DNA of 5,354 nt, taken from positions 1 to 5,354 of the forward strand of contig DBWT01000079.1 in assembly GCA_002309035.1 (NCBI GenBank), read 5' to 3'. Positions 1-5,354 of this stretch are shown here, piece by piece. How positions within the stretch are numbered: the first letter of the stretch is position 1; each line of letters starts with the position of its first letter. The DNA is from Caryophanales bacterium UBA1231. GTDB taxonomy: Bacteria; Bacillota_I; Bacilli_A; ML615J-28; CAG-313. The notes beneath the pieces are model-generated. The model was not told where the DNA came from and made no database searches. It was given only the letters and a program-made list of their open reading frames with translations. Both the position numbers and the translations under genes were made by a program.

Positions 1-185
1 CTCAAACTATTACTGTTTCTTATAGTACTGATGGCGCAAATTATGTTGCCTATGGTACAACATCTAATAATTTCACTTTAACAGCTGATCTAAGCGGTGT
101 TGATGGAAATGTTAGATACATAAGAGTAAGTTTTAGTAGTACATCTAATCAAGTTGGTATTGAAGGTATATCAATTACTTATTAA
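1..185 (+). CDS. C-terminal fragment of a probable secreted or surface beta-sandwich protein
   Basis: This is the last 60 codons of a gene that begins left of the window. The frame is set by codons from base 3 to the TAA at 183-185. The peptide is rich in Ser, Thr, Asn, Gly, Val and Tyr, with alternating polar and hydrophobic residues. It contains the segments VSYSTDGANYVAYG and RYIRVSFSSTSNQVGIEGI. A 'YSTDG' strand followed by 'YIRVSF...VGIEGI.I' is typical of C-terminal jelly-roll or Ig-like domains in extracellular proteins of low-GC bacteria, some of which also carry nucleases or hydrolases. The catalytic part, if any, lies outside the window, so no function can be given. A strong terminator follows directly, so it is not co-transcribed with the next gene. 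That it is coding is fairly sure. The surface location is inferred from composition and the neighbouring lipoprotein. Confidence 0.7.
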   Translation, partial: QTITVSYSTDGANYVAYGTTSNNFTLTADLSGVDGNVRYIRVSFSSTSNQVGIEGISITY

Positions 186-190
186 AATTA

Positions 191-220
191 AGAACTCAGC
201 AAAGAAATTTGCTGAGTTTT
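191..220 (+). terminator. Intrinsic terminator with GAAA tetraloop
   Basis: An 11-bp perfect stem pairs 193-203 (AACTCAGCAAA) with 208-218 (TTTGCTGAGTT). It closes a GAAA loop at 204-207, a stable GNRA type, and is followed by T residues to 220. It starts 8 bases after the upstream stop codon and ends 25 bases before the -35 box of the next operon, so it separates the two transcription units. The T tract is short (four), but the stem and loop are strong. Confidence 0.9.
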
Positions 221-244
221 ATCTATGCCTATTTAGTATTATGA

Positions 245-273
245 TTGATAAAAATGATATTTTGTTGTATAAT
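245..273 (+). promoter_or_regulatory. Sigma-A type promoter of the three-gene lipoprotein operon
   Basis: The -35 box TTGATA (245-250, five of six consensus bases) and the -10 box TATAAT (268-273, perfect) are separated by exactly 17 bases. Transcription should begin near 280, giving a leader of about 23 bases. The leader carries the Shine-Dalgarno site AAGAGGT at 288-294, 8 bases before the ATG at 303. No operator palindrome was seen here, so the promoter looks strong and possibly constitutive. Confidence 0.85.
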
Positions 274-302
274 TTATATATATAAATAAGAGGTATTTAA
301 AG

Positions 303-2138
303 ATGAAATTTAGAAAGATTATAACTTGTTTTATTTTTATCATTAGTTTATTGCTTGTGGTTGGTTGTGACTTTAGTGGCACAACAACACAAAAATATAC
401 AATTGAAAAGGATCCAGAATCATTTTTAGATGAAGCTATTGTTGGCGAATTTGATATTCGTGAATGGCGAATCATTTATGTTGCTGAAGATAGTGGTATA
501 GAACCATCATATATTCAAGTTGGATATGATATGCTATCAACATCTGACATTGGAAAACTTGGTAAAGTTGGTACTCATGAGTTAACATTTACATATAAAG
601 AATGCACATTAACTCATACTATAACTATTATGGAACCAAGTAGAGAATATACACTAGAAAAACTTAATGAAGCTGCAACCCCTGATTTAATCCCTGCTAT
701 CGCAAAAGCTAATATCATCCTTCCTCAAAGTGATGGAAATATTAAGATTAGTTGGAGTGTTGAATCTGAATATGCGGTAATTAAAGGTTATAAAGCGGTT
801 ATCACAAGACCACTTGCTGGATCAAGTGATGCTGTTATGACATTACATGCTGTATTTAGTTTATATTCTGAAACACTTGAAAAAGATTATGTAGTTACTA
901 TTCCTGCTCAAGGAATGGAAGAAGTATACCAACATTTAGATGATGTTGCTTATGCCATCAAAACTCCTTCATCAATTACAAATAGTTTAGATTTATTATT
1001 TGAATATGAAGAAACTTCTGTTTCTTGGACATCAAGTAATAGTACAATTATTAGTATCGATAATGAAGATCGAAGAGTAATGGTAAGTCAAGTAATTGAT
1101 GAAACTAAAGTTACTTTGACCGCAACCCTTACTTATCAAAATGTTGTTTATCAAAACTATATTTCCTTTGAAATCACAGTCTTACCTTATTCTAATATTA
1201 AACAAGCACCAAGTGTAACGAATTTGAAAGTTACTAATAATGTCTTAACATGGAATAGTATTTCAGGAATTTCTAATTATAATATATATGTTAATGGTGT
1301 CTTAAAGGAAACAGTATCAACTAATCGTCTACTACTTACAACAATTATCAAACAAAGTGGTTTATATACAGTTGGTGTTCAAAGTGTTGCTAGTGGTATT
1401 TATAATACTGATAGTGAAATAGTAACAGTATCATATACTGGTGTTGATTCAGTAGGTTATACTGGAACATATTATTTAAGCACTAACTTAACTCTTTCAG
1501 GTAATACATTAAAGACTGCTTTAAGAACATTAGTTAGTAAAACTACACATACAACAAGTTACGAAGAACTTAAGACATATAATCCTATTACAGATAGAAG
1601 TTTATCTGATTCATCTAAAATTGTCTTAATCTACTCAAGAGTTGAAACAAAAGGCGCTTGGACAAGCGGTGGTTTATATTGGAATAGAGAACACGTTTGG
1701 CCACAAAGCCAAGGTTGGTTTTCAACTAGTGGTGCAGGAAGTGACTTACATCACTTAAGACCAGAAGATCCAACACTTAACTCAACACGTGGTAATAAAC
1801 CATTTGGTGAAGTAACTGGCGGTACAGAAGGTAAGCTTTCAGCAGCTAATAAATCAGTTGGTTCAAACTGCTATTACAATTCACAATATTTTGAACCACA
1901 AGATAGTTCTAAAGGTGATGTAGCAAGAATTATTTTCTATCTACTTGTTAGATATTCAGAAGCAGATTCATACAGTATCACAAAAGTTGCTCAATCAATG
2001 AATTTATTACTTCTTTGGAATGAAATGGATCCAGTTGATGAGTGGGAAATGAATAGAAACAATGCTATAGAAAACATTCAAGGTAACCGTAATCCATTCA
2101 TTGATTACCCTAACCTTGCTGAGGAGATTTGGGGATAA
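303..2138 (+). CDS. Secreted lipoprotein endonuclease I with Ig-like and FN3 modules
   Basis: Probable membrane-anchored extracellular DNase of 611 residues. It starts with a lipoprotein signal peptide: basic MKFRK, a hydrophobic stretch, and the lipobox LVVGC with Cys22 as the lipidated residue. Next come an Ig-like module (about 33-110), two modules resembling atrophied bacterial Ig domains (about 115-203 and 206-296; cues ISWSVESEYAVI, VITRPLAGSSDAVMTL, VSWTSSNSTIISI), and a fibronectin III-like module (about 302-380). Residues 386-611 match the endonuclease I family (EndA/Vvn/Bsn, beta-beta-alpha-metal fold). NREHVWPQS at 461-469 supplies Glu463 and catalytic His464. DLHHLRPED at 481-489 and NSTRGN at 493-498 follow, with Asn498 a likely Mg ligand by analogy with Vvn. 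The family's closing GNRNPFIDYP block (594-603) is present, so the domain looks complete and active. The family cleaves DNA, and sometimes RNA, without sequence specificity. Start chosen for its Shine-Dalgarno site and signal peptide. First gene of the operon. Confidence 0.92.
   Translation: MKFRKIITCFIFIISLLLVVGCDFSGTTTQKYTIEKDPESFLDEAIVGEFDIREWRIIYVAEDSGIEPSYIQVGYDMLSTSDIGKLGKVGTHELTFTYKECTLTHTITIMEPSREYTLEKLNEAATPDLIPAIAKANIILPQSDGNIKISWSVESEYAVIKGYKAVITRPLAGSSDAVMTLHAVFSLYSETLEKDYVVTIPAQGMEEVYQHLDDVAYAIKTPSSITNSLDLLFEYEETSVSWTSSNSTIISIDNEDRRVMVSQVIDETKVTLTATLTYQNVVYQNYISFEITVLPYSNIKQAPSVTNLKVTNNVLTWNSISGISNYNIYVNGVLKETVSTNRLLLTTIIKQSGLYTVGVQSVASGIYNTDSEIVTVSYTGVDSVGYTGTYYLSTNLTLSGNTLKTALRTLVSKTTHTTSYEELKTYNPITDRSLSDSSKIVLIYSRVETKGAWTSGGLYWNREHVWPQSQGWFSTSGAGSDLHHLRPEDPTLNSTRGNKPFGEVTGGTEGKLSAANKSVGSNCYYNSQYFEPQDSSKGDVARIIFYLLVRYSEADSYSITKVAQSMNLLLLWNEMDPVDEWEMNRNNAIENIQGNRNPFIDYPNLAEEIWG
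2121..2126 (+). promoter_or_regulatory. Ribosome binding site deciding the start of the second operon gene
   Basis: GAGGAG lies inside the last codons of the nuclease gene, 11 bases before the ATG at 2138. A TTG in the same frame at 2129 would leave only two bases of spacing, which is too close, so the ATG is the better start. That ATG shares its A with the upstream TAA stop (TAATG, 2136-2140), an arrangement typical of translational coupling. Confidence 0.8.
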
Positions 2139-3211
2139 TGAAAGAAAAGGATTTTAAACAAATCATTACTTCCTTTGATGCTTATTCACCTAATAAAAAA
2201 ACAGTTGATAATTTAGTTAATTCATTAATTGAAAAGTTAAATAAAAAACCACTTCAAATAAGTGATTATAAATATTCATCATGGTATTTAGTTCAAGTTT
2301 ATGATGAAGCTGATGTAAACATCTTTTTAAATCTTAATTTAATCAACAATATTAATGAAATATATGCTAAAAAATACCTCTTTAATACTTTAGAAAATTT
2401 CTTAATTGAAAATGATATTAGTGATTTAAATAGAACAATTAATGGTTTCACTTTTAAAAATCAAGATGTTAATTATAATTTAAACATTGTGAGCTTTTAT
2501 GAAGCAGCTAGTTTTCAAAAGATTCTAAATGATTATTCAACAAAATATTCTCTTCTTTTAAATACATTCAAAATTATTAAAGAATTAATTAATCAAGAAA
2601 GTATTAAAGCAATTGATCCAATTGTATTATTTGGACTTTTAGAAAATGTTTTGAAAAATAACGATAATGTTGAAAATAAATATTATTGTTATTTAGAATT
2701 ATTAATAAAAGCACTAGATGAATTTGTTAATAATAGAAAATATACAATTAATTATTTAGATAGTAATGTTGTATTAAATGATTTTCTAAGTGAAGCAGTA
2801 ATTAGTGAATATAAGAAGCTTCGTAAGGTGCTTTCTAAAGCTACAGCATCTATTGAAGATGAATTGAAATTTGATTCATCAAAAGAAATCATCATCGATG
2901 TCAATCCTTTAAAGAACAACAATCGCTATGAATGGCACTATAATATTTTAGGTCGTGACATGGAAAACAGTGGTGGTGAATATAGCAACACTTTAGAAGA
3001 TTATCAAACAGCTATTCTTAAAGGTGTTTTTAAAGGCTTAAAACGTGTCACTGAAACACCTAGTTTAATAAACAAGCGAATTGTTTTAAAATGTGATTAT
3101 AGTGGTATTTTAACTGAAGTAATGCTTTCTAATGATGAAAACAAATCAAGAATGAAAACAATTAAACAATTAATTGAAACTAATCAATTGAAAGTTACAA
3201 CAACAATTTAA
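2138..3211 (+). CDS. Protein of unknown function; possible RNase H-like C-terminal domain
   Basis: 357 residues, not recognised as a named family. There is no signal peptide or membrane segment, so it should be cytoplasmic although it lies between two lipoprotein genes. It is rich in Asn, Lys, Ile and Leu. Residues 1-245 look mostly helical. Residues 250-357 read as strand IIIDV (251-255), strands around YEWHYNIL and MENSGGE, a helix from about 286 to 304, and strand RIVLKCDYSGIL (314-325). Asp254, Glu287 and Asp320 fall where RNase HI has Asp10, Glu48 and Asp70. The spacings are 33 and 33 residues against 38 and 22, and no fourth acidic residue is visible. The N-terminal part faintly recalls a nucleotidyltransferase: SSWYLVQVYDEADVNIFL (47-64) resembles the GS...DxD motif, but the second Asp is Asn61. 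Both resemblances are inference by eye. It overlaps the upstream gene by one base, with 11 bases to the next, so it is co-expressed with both. Confidence 0.85.
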   Translation: MKEKDFKQIITSFDAYSPNKKTVDNLVNSLIEKLNKKPLQISDYKYSSWYLVQVYDEADVNIFLNLNLINNINEIYAKKYLFNTLENFLIENDISDLNRTINGFTFKNQDVNYNLNIVSFYEAASFQKILNDYSTKYSLLLNTFKIIKELINQESIKAIDPIVLFGLLENVLKNNDNVENKYYCYLELLIKALDEFVNNRKYTINYLDSNVVLNDFLSEAVISEYKKLRKVLSKATASIEDELKFDSSKEIIIDVNPLKNNNRYEWHYNILGRDMENSGGEYSNTLEDYQTAILKGVFKGLKRVTETPSLINKRIVLKCDYSGILTEVMLSNDENKSRMKTIKQLIETNQLKVTTTI

Positions 3212-3222
3212 GAGGTTTAATA

Positions 3223-4149
3223 ATGAAAAAAATATTATTGTTATTATGCTTCTTTAGTACAATGCTTATTGTTGGTTGTGATTTTGCTTCACAAGATAAA
3301 GAAGGAAAACTCTTTCTACAATATACATTCAATAATGGTGAAGAAGATGTAATTGAAGAAATTACAAATCTTGACACTTACCAAATGCTTGAAGCCGAAA
3401 GACCAGGATATTCATTTATGGCATGGTATACTGATGTTGAACTAAATCATAGCTTTAAGTATAGTGATTTGGTGATTCCTGAGAAAGGTGAAAGAACAGT
3501 ACATATATATGCTGATTGGCATATTAACAACTATTCTGTTAAATTCTATTGTTCAAATAAGTTAACAGCAACACGTTCTGTTGCCTATGAAGGTAGTGCC
3601 ACAGCACCAACACCTTTATTCAAACCTGGATATCGTTTTGTTGGCTGGGATAAAGAATTTAGTTATGTTACTGAAGATATTGTTGTTAATGCGATTTATG
3701 AAGAAATTGAAAGTAACGACAATGTTATTGTTGTTTTAGGTAATTATCTAAATGATGATGGTTCAATATCACAAACATTAAGAACAAGACTTGAACTTGC
3801 CATTGCTGCATACAATGAATTCAATCCATCATATATTATTGTTAGTGGTGGTATGGCTAATAGTAATGCTGGAATCACAGAAGCACAAGCAATGTATAAT
3901 TATCTTGTTGCTAGAGGCATTGATTCAGGTATCATCATCAAAGAAGAACAATCATTATCAACATATCAAAATGCTGTAAACTCAGTGAAGCTTTTAGAAA
4001 CTGTGGAATTTAAGAACTTAATTGTTGTTTCAACAATCGAACATTTCACAAATTATCAAACAGTATCATATTTCAATAATGCTATTTCTGCAAACACTAA
4101 AGTTTCAGCTAAAGGCATTAAGTTAATGATTTACACAAATACGAATTAA
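3223..4149 (+). CDS. Lipoprotein with InlB-type repeats and a DUF218 (YdcF/SanA-like) domain
   Basis: 308 residues. The signal peptide MKKILLLLCFFSTMLIVGC ends in lipobox LIVGC, with Cys19 lipidated, so the protein should sit outside the membrane. Two segments resemble Listeria-Bacteroides (InlB B) repeats: about 29-99 (cue PGYSFMAWYTD, ending YADW) and about 104-159 (cue PGYRFVGWDKEF). Residues 167-290 match DUF218: VIVVLGN (168-173), LRTRLELAIAAY (186-197), YIIVSGG (204-210), EAQAMYNYLVARGI (220-233), IIIKEEQSLSTYQNA (237-251), then LIVVSTIEH with His274. DUF218 proteins such as ElyC, SanA and YdcF are linked to cell-envelope functions, and their chemistry is poorly known. Differences from the usual pattern are Asn in place of the second Gly/Ala after VLG, and loss of the Arg that commonly follows the conserved His. 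The Shine-Dalgarno site AGAGGT (3211-3216) overlaps the previous stop codon and lies 6 bases before ATG. Last gene of the operon. Confidence 0.88.
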   Translation: MKKILLLLCFFSTMLIVGCDFASQDKEGKLFLQYTFNNGEEDVIEEITNLDTYQMLEAERPGYSFMAWYTDVELNHSFKYSDLVIPEKGERTVHIYADWHINNYSVKFYCSNKLTATRSVAYEGSATAPTPLFKPGYRFVGWDKEFSYVTEDIVVNAIYEEIESNDNVIVVLGNYLNDDGSISQTLRTRLELAIAAYNEFNPSYIIVSGGMANSNAGITEAQAMYNYLVARGIDSGIIIKEEQSLSTYQNAVNSVKLLETVEFKNLIVVSTIEHFTNYQTVSYFNNAISANTKVSAKGIKLMIYTNTN

Positions 4150-4155
4150 TAAAGT

Positions 4156-4188
4156 AAAACTGAACATCAATATGATGTCCAGTTTTTT
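4156..4188 (+). terminator. Hairpin terminator ending the operon, possibly bidirectional
   Basis: Bases 4156-4168 (AAAACTGAACATC) pair with 4174-4186 (GATGTCCAGTTTT) except for one A-C mismatch (4163/4179). The loop is five bases, and six T residues run from 4183 to 4188. It begins 7 bases after the stop of the DUF218 lipoprotein. Read on the minus strand, the same hairpin is followed by four T residues, and it lies beyond the stop of the convergent recombinase gene, so it may end both transcripts. No other terminator was seen for the recombinase. Confidence 0.85.
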
Positions 4189-4223
4189 AATGGTTTTAAA
4201 ATATAATTGAATAATTTATGAAA

Positions 4224-4844
4224 TTAATTAAAGACAGAATAGTATTTTTCTTTATATTTTCTGACATATACATAAAAGCGACCTCTGGAGACGTTAAGTA
4301 TTTTCATTAATTCACGACACTTACGTTCTCTATTGATGTATTGTTTAATATAAGGTTCTAATTCTTCTGGTAAAGTAACTAAAGGACGTCCAAATCTTAC
4401 ACCTTTTTCTTTAGCAATTCTAATGCCCTCTCTTTGTCGTTCTTTGATGTTGATTCTTTCGTTTTCAGCAACGAAGCTTAAAATTTGTAAAACTAAATCA
4501 GCAATGAAGGCTCCGACTAAACCTCCTGAAATTTCATCACCTTCCGTGTTTAAGAGTGGCATATCTAAAACTTTAATATTAGCTTTAATGATTTTGGTAA
4601 TTCTTCGCCATTCCTCAATGATTTGTTGATAGTTTCTACCTAAACGATCAATTGATTTAATAATCACAAGGTCATTAGGTTTTAGCTTTTTGATTAATCT
4701 TTGATAATTTGTCCTATTAAAGTCTTTACCTGATTCCTTATCAATAAAAATGTTTCTTTTTTTAATTTCATATTCTTTTATAGCTTCAAGTTGTCTATCG
4801 ATATTTTGTGTTCTTGTTGAAACTCGAATATATGCATAAACCAT
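4224..4844 (-). CDS. Small serine recombinase (resolvase/invertase family)
   Basis: 206 residues, a normal length for a small serine recombinase that resolves, inverts or integrates DNA through a 5'-phosphoserine intermediate. The N-terminal catalytic domain begins YAYIRVSTRTQNIDRQ, with Arg7 and nucleophile Ser9. SIDRLGRN (64-71) supplies Asp66, Arg67 and Arg70. All five match the gamma-delta resolvase active site with a one-residue offset. AENERINIKERQREGI (126-141) begins the long dimer helix, and GVRFGRP (148-154) is the usual hinge before the DNA-binding part. Residues 160-197 (RKCRELMKILNVSRGRFYVYVRK) form the C-terminal helix-turn-helix. The absence of an N-terminal MerR-type domain argues against an IS607 transposase. 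All key residues are present, so it should be active. The ATG at 4844 has a strong Shine-Dalgarno site, AGGGAGGA (4860-4853). No partner transposase or element ends are visible, so its target is unknown. It is convergent with the lipoprotein operon and divergent from the next gene. Confidence 0.93.
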   Translation of the reverse strand: MVYAYIRVSTRTQNIDRQLEAIKEYEIKKRNIFIDKESGKDFNRTNYQRLIKKLKPNDLVIIKSIDRLGRNYQQIIEEWRRITKIIKANIKVLDMPLLNTEGDEISGGLVGAFIADLVLQILSFVAENERINIKERQREGIRIAKEKGVRFGRPLVTLPEELEPYIKQYINRERKCRELMKILNVSRGRFYVYVRKYKEKYYSVFN

Positions 4845-4866
4845 TTTATAAATCCTCCCTTTTCCT

Positions 4867-4889
4867 TATTATATACAAAATATATAATA
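4867..4889. repeat. 23-bp inverted repeat at the divergent promoters; candidate operator
   Basis: TATTATATA (4867-4875), CAAAA, TATATAATA (4881-4889): two perfect 9-base arms around a 5-base centre. The left arm contains the -10 box of the recombinase promoter, and the right arm ends directly against the -35 box of the opposite promoter. It could be a binding site for a dimeric repressor or for the recombinase itself. Because it consists almost only of A and T, chance is a real alternative. Confidence 0.4.
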
Positions 4890-4896
4890 TTTACAA
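4868..4896 (-). promoter_or_regulatory. Promoter of the serine recombinase gene
   Basis: Read on the minus strand, the -35 box is TTGTAA (4896-4891, four of six consensus bases) and the -10 box is TATAAT (4873-4868, perfect), with a 17-base spacer. Transcription would start near 4861, almost at the Shine-Dalgarno site, leaving a leader of about 17 bases. The weak -35 box suggests modest expression. Confidence 0.65.
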
Positions 4897-4918
4897 ATCG
4901 ACTTAATTATGATATAAT
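4890..4918 (+). promoter_or_regulatory. Extended -10 promoter of the rightward gene
   Basis: The -35 box TTTACA (4890-4895, five of six) and the -10 box TATAAT (4913-4918, perfect) are 17 bases apart. The -10 box is preceded by TGA (4910-4912), which makes an extended -10 element (TGnTATAAT). Transcription would start near 4925, leaving a leader of about 14 bases with the Shine-Dalgarno site AAGAGGT at 4927-4933. It should be stronger than the opposing recombinase promoter. Confidence 0.8.
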
Positions 4919-4938
4919 AAGCCATTAAGAGGTGTATA

Positions 4939-5354
4939 ATGGATAAACTATTAAAAGCATATATCGAAAGTATTAATGGAATATCACAAACAACATTTGA
5001 TCCAAAAGGTCCAGGTGTTGTAAGAATTCACTTAGTTCCACCAGCTAAAATTAAAATGGGAATACCTTGGTTAGTGATTATCAATGGTCAAGATATTTTA
5101 CCATTAAGCTTAGGCTGGTCCATTCTTTTAAGAGAATTCATCGAAGAAGTTAATAAAAGAAGAATGCCAATTGTTGAAGAAGAAATATCAATTATCATCG
5201 ATAGTACGATTATTCGTATGAAAAAGATTTTCCCTAAAACTAGTGAGAAAATTCTAAAAGAAGATTTAAGAGATATAATTGACACATTCACAAGAATTGC
5301 TAGTGGTAAAAAGCCTCGTTTTGATATTGGCTATATGGATTTAAAACAATATGC
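4939..5354 (+). CDS. N-terminal part of a PqqD-like domain protein, probably a radical SAM enzyme
   Basis: The first 138 codons of a gene that runs off the right edge. The ATG at 4939 has the Shine-Dalgarno site AAGAGGT five bases upstream and a strong promoter. After a short leader come VRIHLVPPAKIKMG (28-41), a strand-rich start, then PWLVIINGQDILPLSLGWSI (43-62) and the helix LLREFIEEVNK (63-73). A long helical part follows to the edge (about 78-138). The 'xLVxxNG...LPLS..WSxLLREF' pattern resembles the PqqD-like peptide-binding or substrate-handling module. I recall similar N-termini on Bacillota radical SAM proteins, where a CxxxCxxC iron-sulfur motif follows, but that motif would lie outside this window. 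The radical SAM assignment is therefore memory-based inference, while the coding call is firm. There is no signal peptide, so it should be cytoplasmic. Confidence 0.8.
   Translation, partial: MDKLLKAYIESINGISQTTFDPKGPGVVRIHLVPPAKIKMGIPWLVIINGQDILPLSLGWSILLREFIEEVNKRRMPIVEEEISIIIDSTIIRMKKIFPKTSEKILKEDLRDIIDTFTRIASGKKPRFDIGYMDLKQY

Noticed and set aside
191..220. Inverted repeat as a possible recombination site for the serine recombinase
   Set aside because: The 11-bp stem with GAAA loop and trailing T residues is fully explained as an intrinsic terminator, and no second copy of the arms was found in the window.
186..302. Invertible promoter upstream of the lipoprotein operon
   Set aside because: Comparison by eye with 4150-4223 and 4845-4938 gave only short AT-rich matches, and there are no inverted repeats flanking the 245-273 promoter.
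360..370. GTTGGTTGTGA repeated at 3271-3281
   Set aside because: Both copies encode the lipobox residues Val-Gly-Cys-Asp, so shared protein function explains the match without a recombination role.
239..475. Open frame of 78 codons on the minus strand across the operon promoter
   Set aside because: It covers a near-consensus plus-strand promoter and a lipoprotein signal sequence, and its composition looks like a shadow frame.
2129..2137. TTG at 2129 as the start of the 357-residue protein gene
   Set aside because: It lies two bases after the GAGGAG site, too close for normal initiation. The ATG at 2138 has workable spacing and the usual TAATG coupling.
3791..3979. Open frame of 62 codons on the plus strand inside the DUF218 gene
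   Set aside because: It is out of frame with a well-supported domain and has no ribosome binding site of its own.
4423..4629. Open frame of 68 codons on the plus strand inside the recombinase gene
   Set aside because: It lies wholly antisense to a gene with clear catalytic motifs, has no Shine-Dalgarno site I can see and no recognisable protein features.
5088..5291. Open frame of 67 codons on the minus strand
   Set aside because: It is antisense to the PqqD-like coding region, which has a strong promoter, a Shine-Dalgarno site and a recognisable domain.

Overview
This is a very AT-rich bacterial window with short intergenic gaps. It holds two partial genes at the edges and four complete genes. 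Every complete reading frame, and the one ending near the left edge, stops with TAA. Tryptophan is written TGG and no frame needs TGA as a codon, so the standard bacterial code fits. Low GC, Shine-Dalgarno sites ending in GAGGT, lipoproteins carrying bacterial Ig-like domains and an endonuclease I domain suggest a low-GC Bacillota or Mollicutes-related lineage that keeps TGA as a stop (Acholeplasma, Izemoplasma or uncultured gut Bacilli type). That placement is inference.

Layout. Positions 1-185 are the tail of a probable surface protein, closed by a strong GNRA-loop terminator. A near-consensus sigma-A promoter (245-273) then starts a tightly packed three-gene operon: (i) a 611-residue lipoprotein with several Ig-like/FN3 modules and a C-terminal endonuclease I domain; (ii) a 357-residue protein of unknown function without a signal peptide, overlapping the first gene by one base; (iii) a 308-residue lipoprotein joining InlB-type repeats to a DUF218 domain. 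A hairpin terminator at 4156-4188 ends the operon. It lies between convergent genes and may serve both.

The right part holds a complete small serine recombinase on the minus strand (4224-4844). Diverging from it is the first part of a gene for a protein with a PqqD-like N-terminal region (4939 to the edge), probably the front of a radical SAM enzyme. The two divergent promoters share nearly the same bases for their -35 boxes, next to a 23-bp inverted repeat.

How the genes may work together. The nuclease lipoprotein would be anchored outside the membrane and could degrade environmental DNA for nucleotide uptake or defence. The DUF218 lipoprotein would sit on the same face. The middle protein looks cytoplasmic. 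Its C-terminal part has an Asp-Glu-Asp pattern that can be laid over RNase HI, and its N-terminal part faintly resembles a nucleotidyltransferase with lost metal ligands. This is the least explained item in the window. No CRISPR array, tRNA, rRNA or insertion-sequence ends were recognised, and no stretch over 300 bases lacks a gene.
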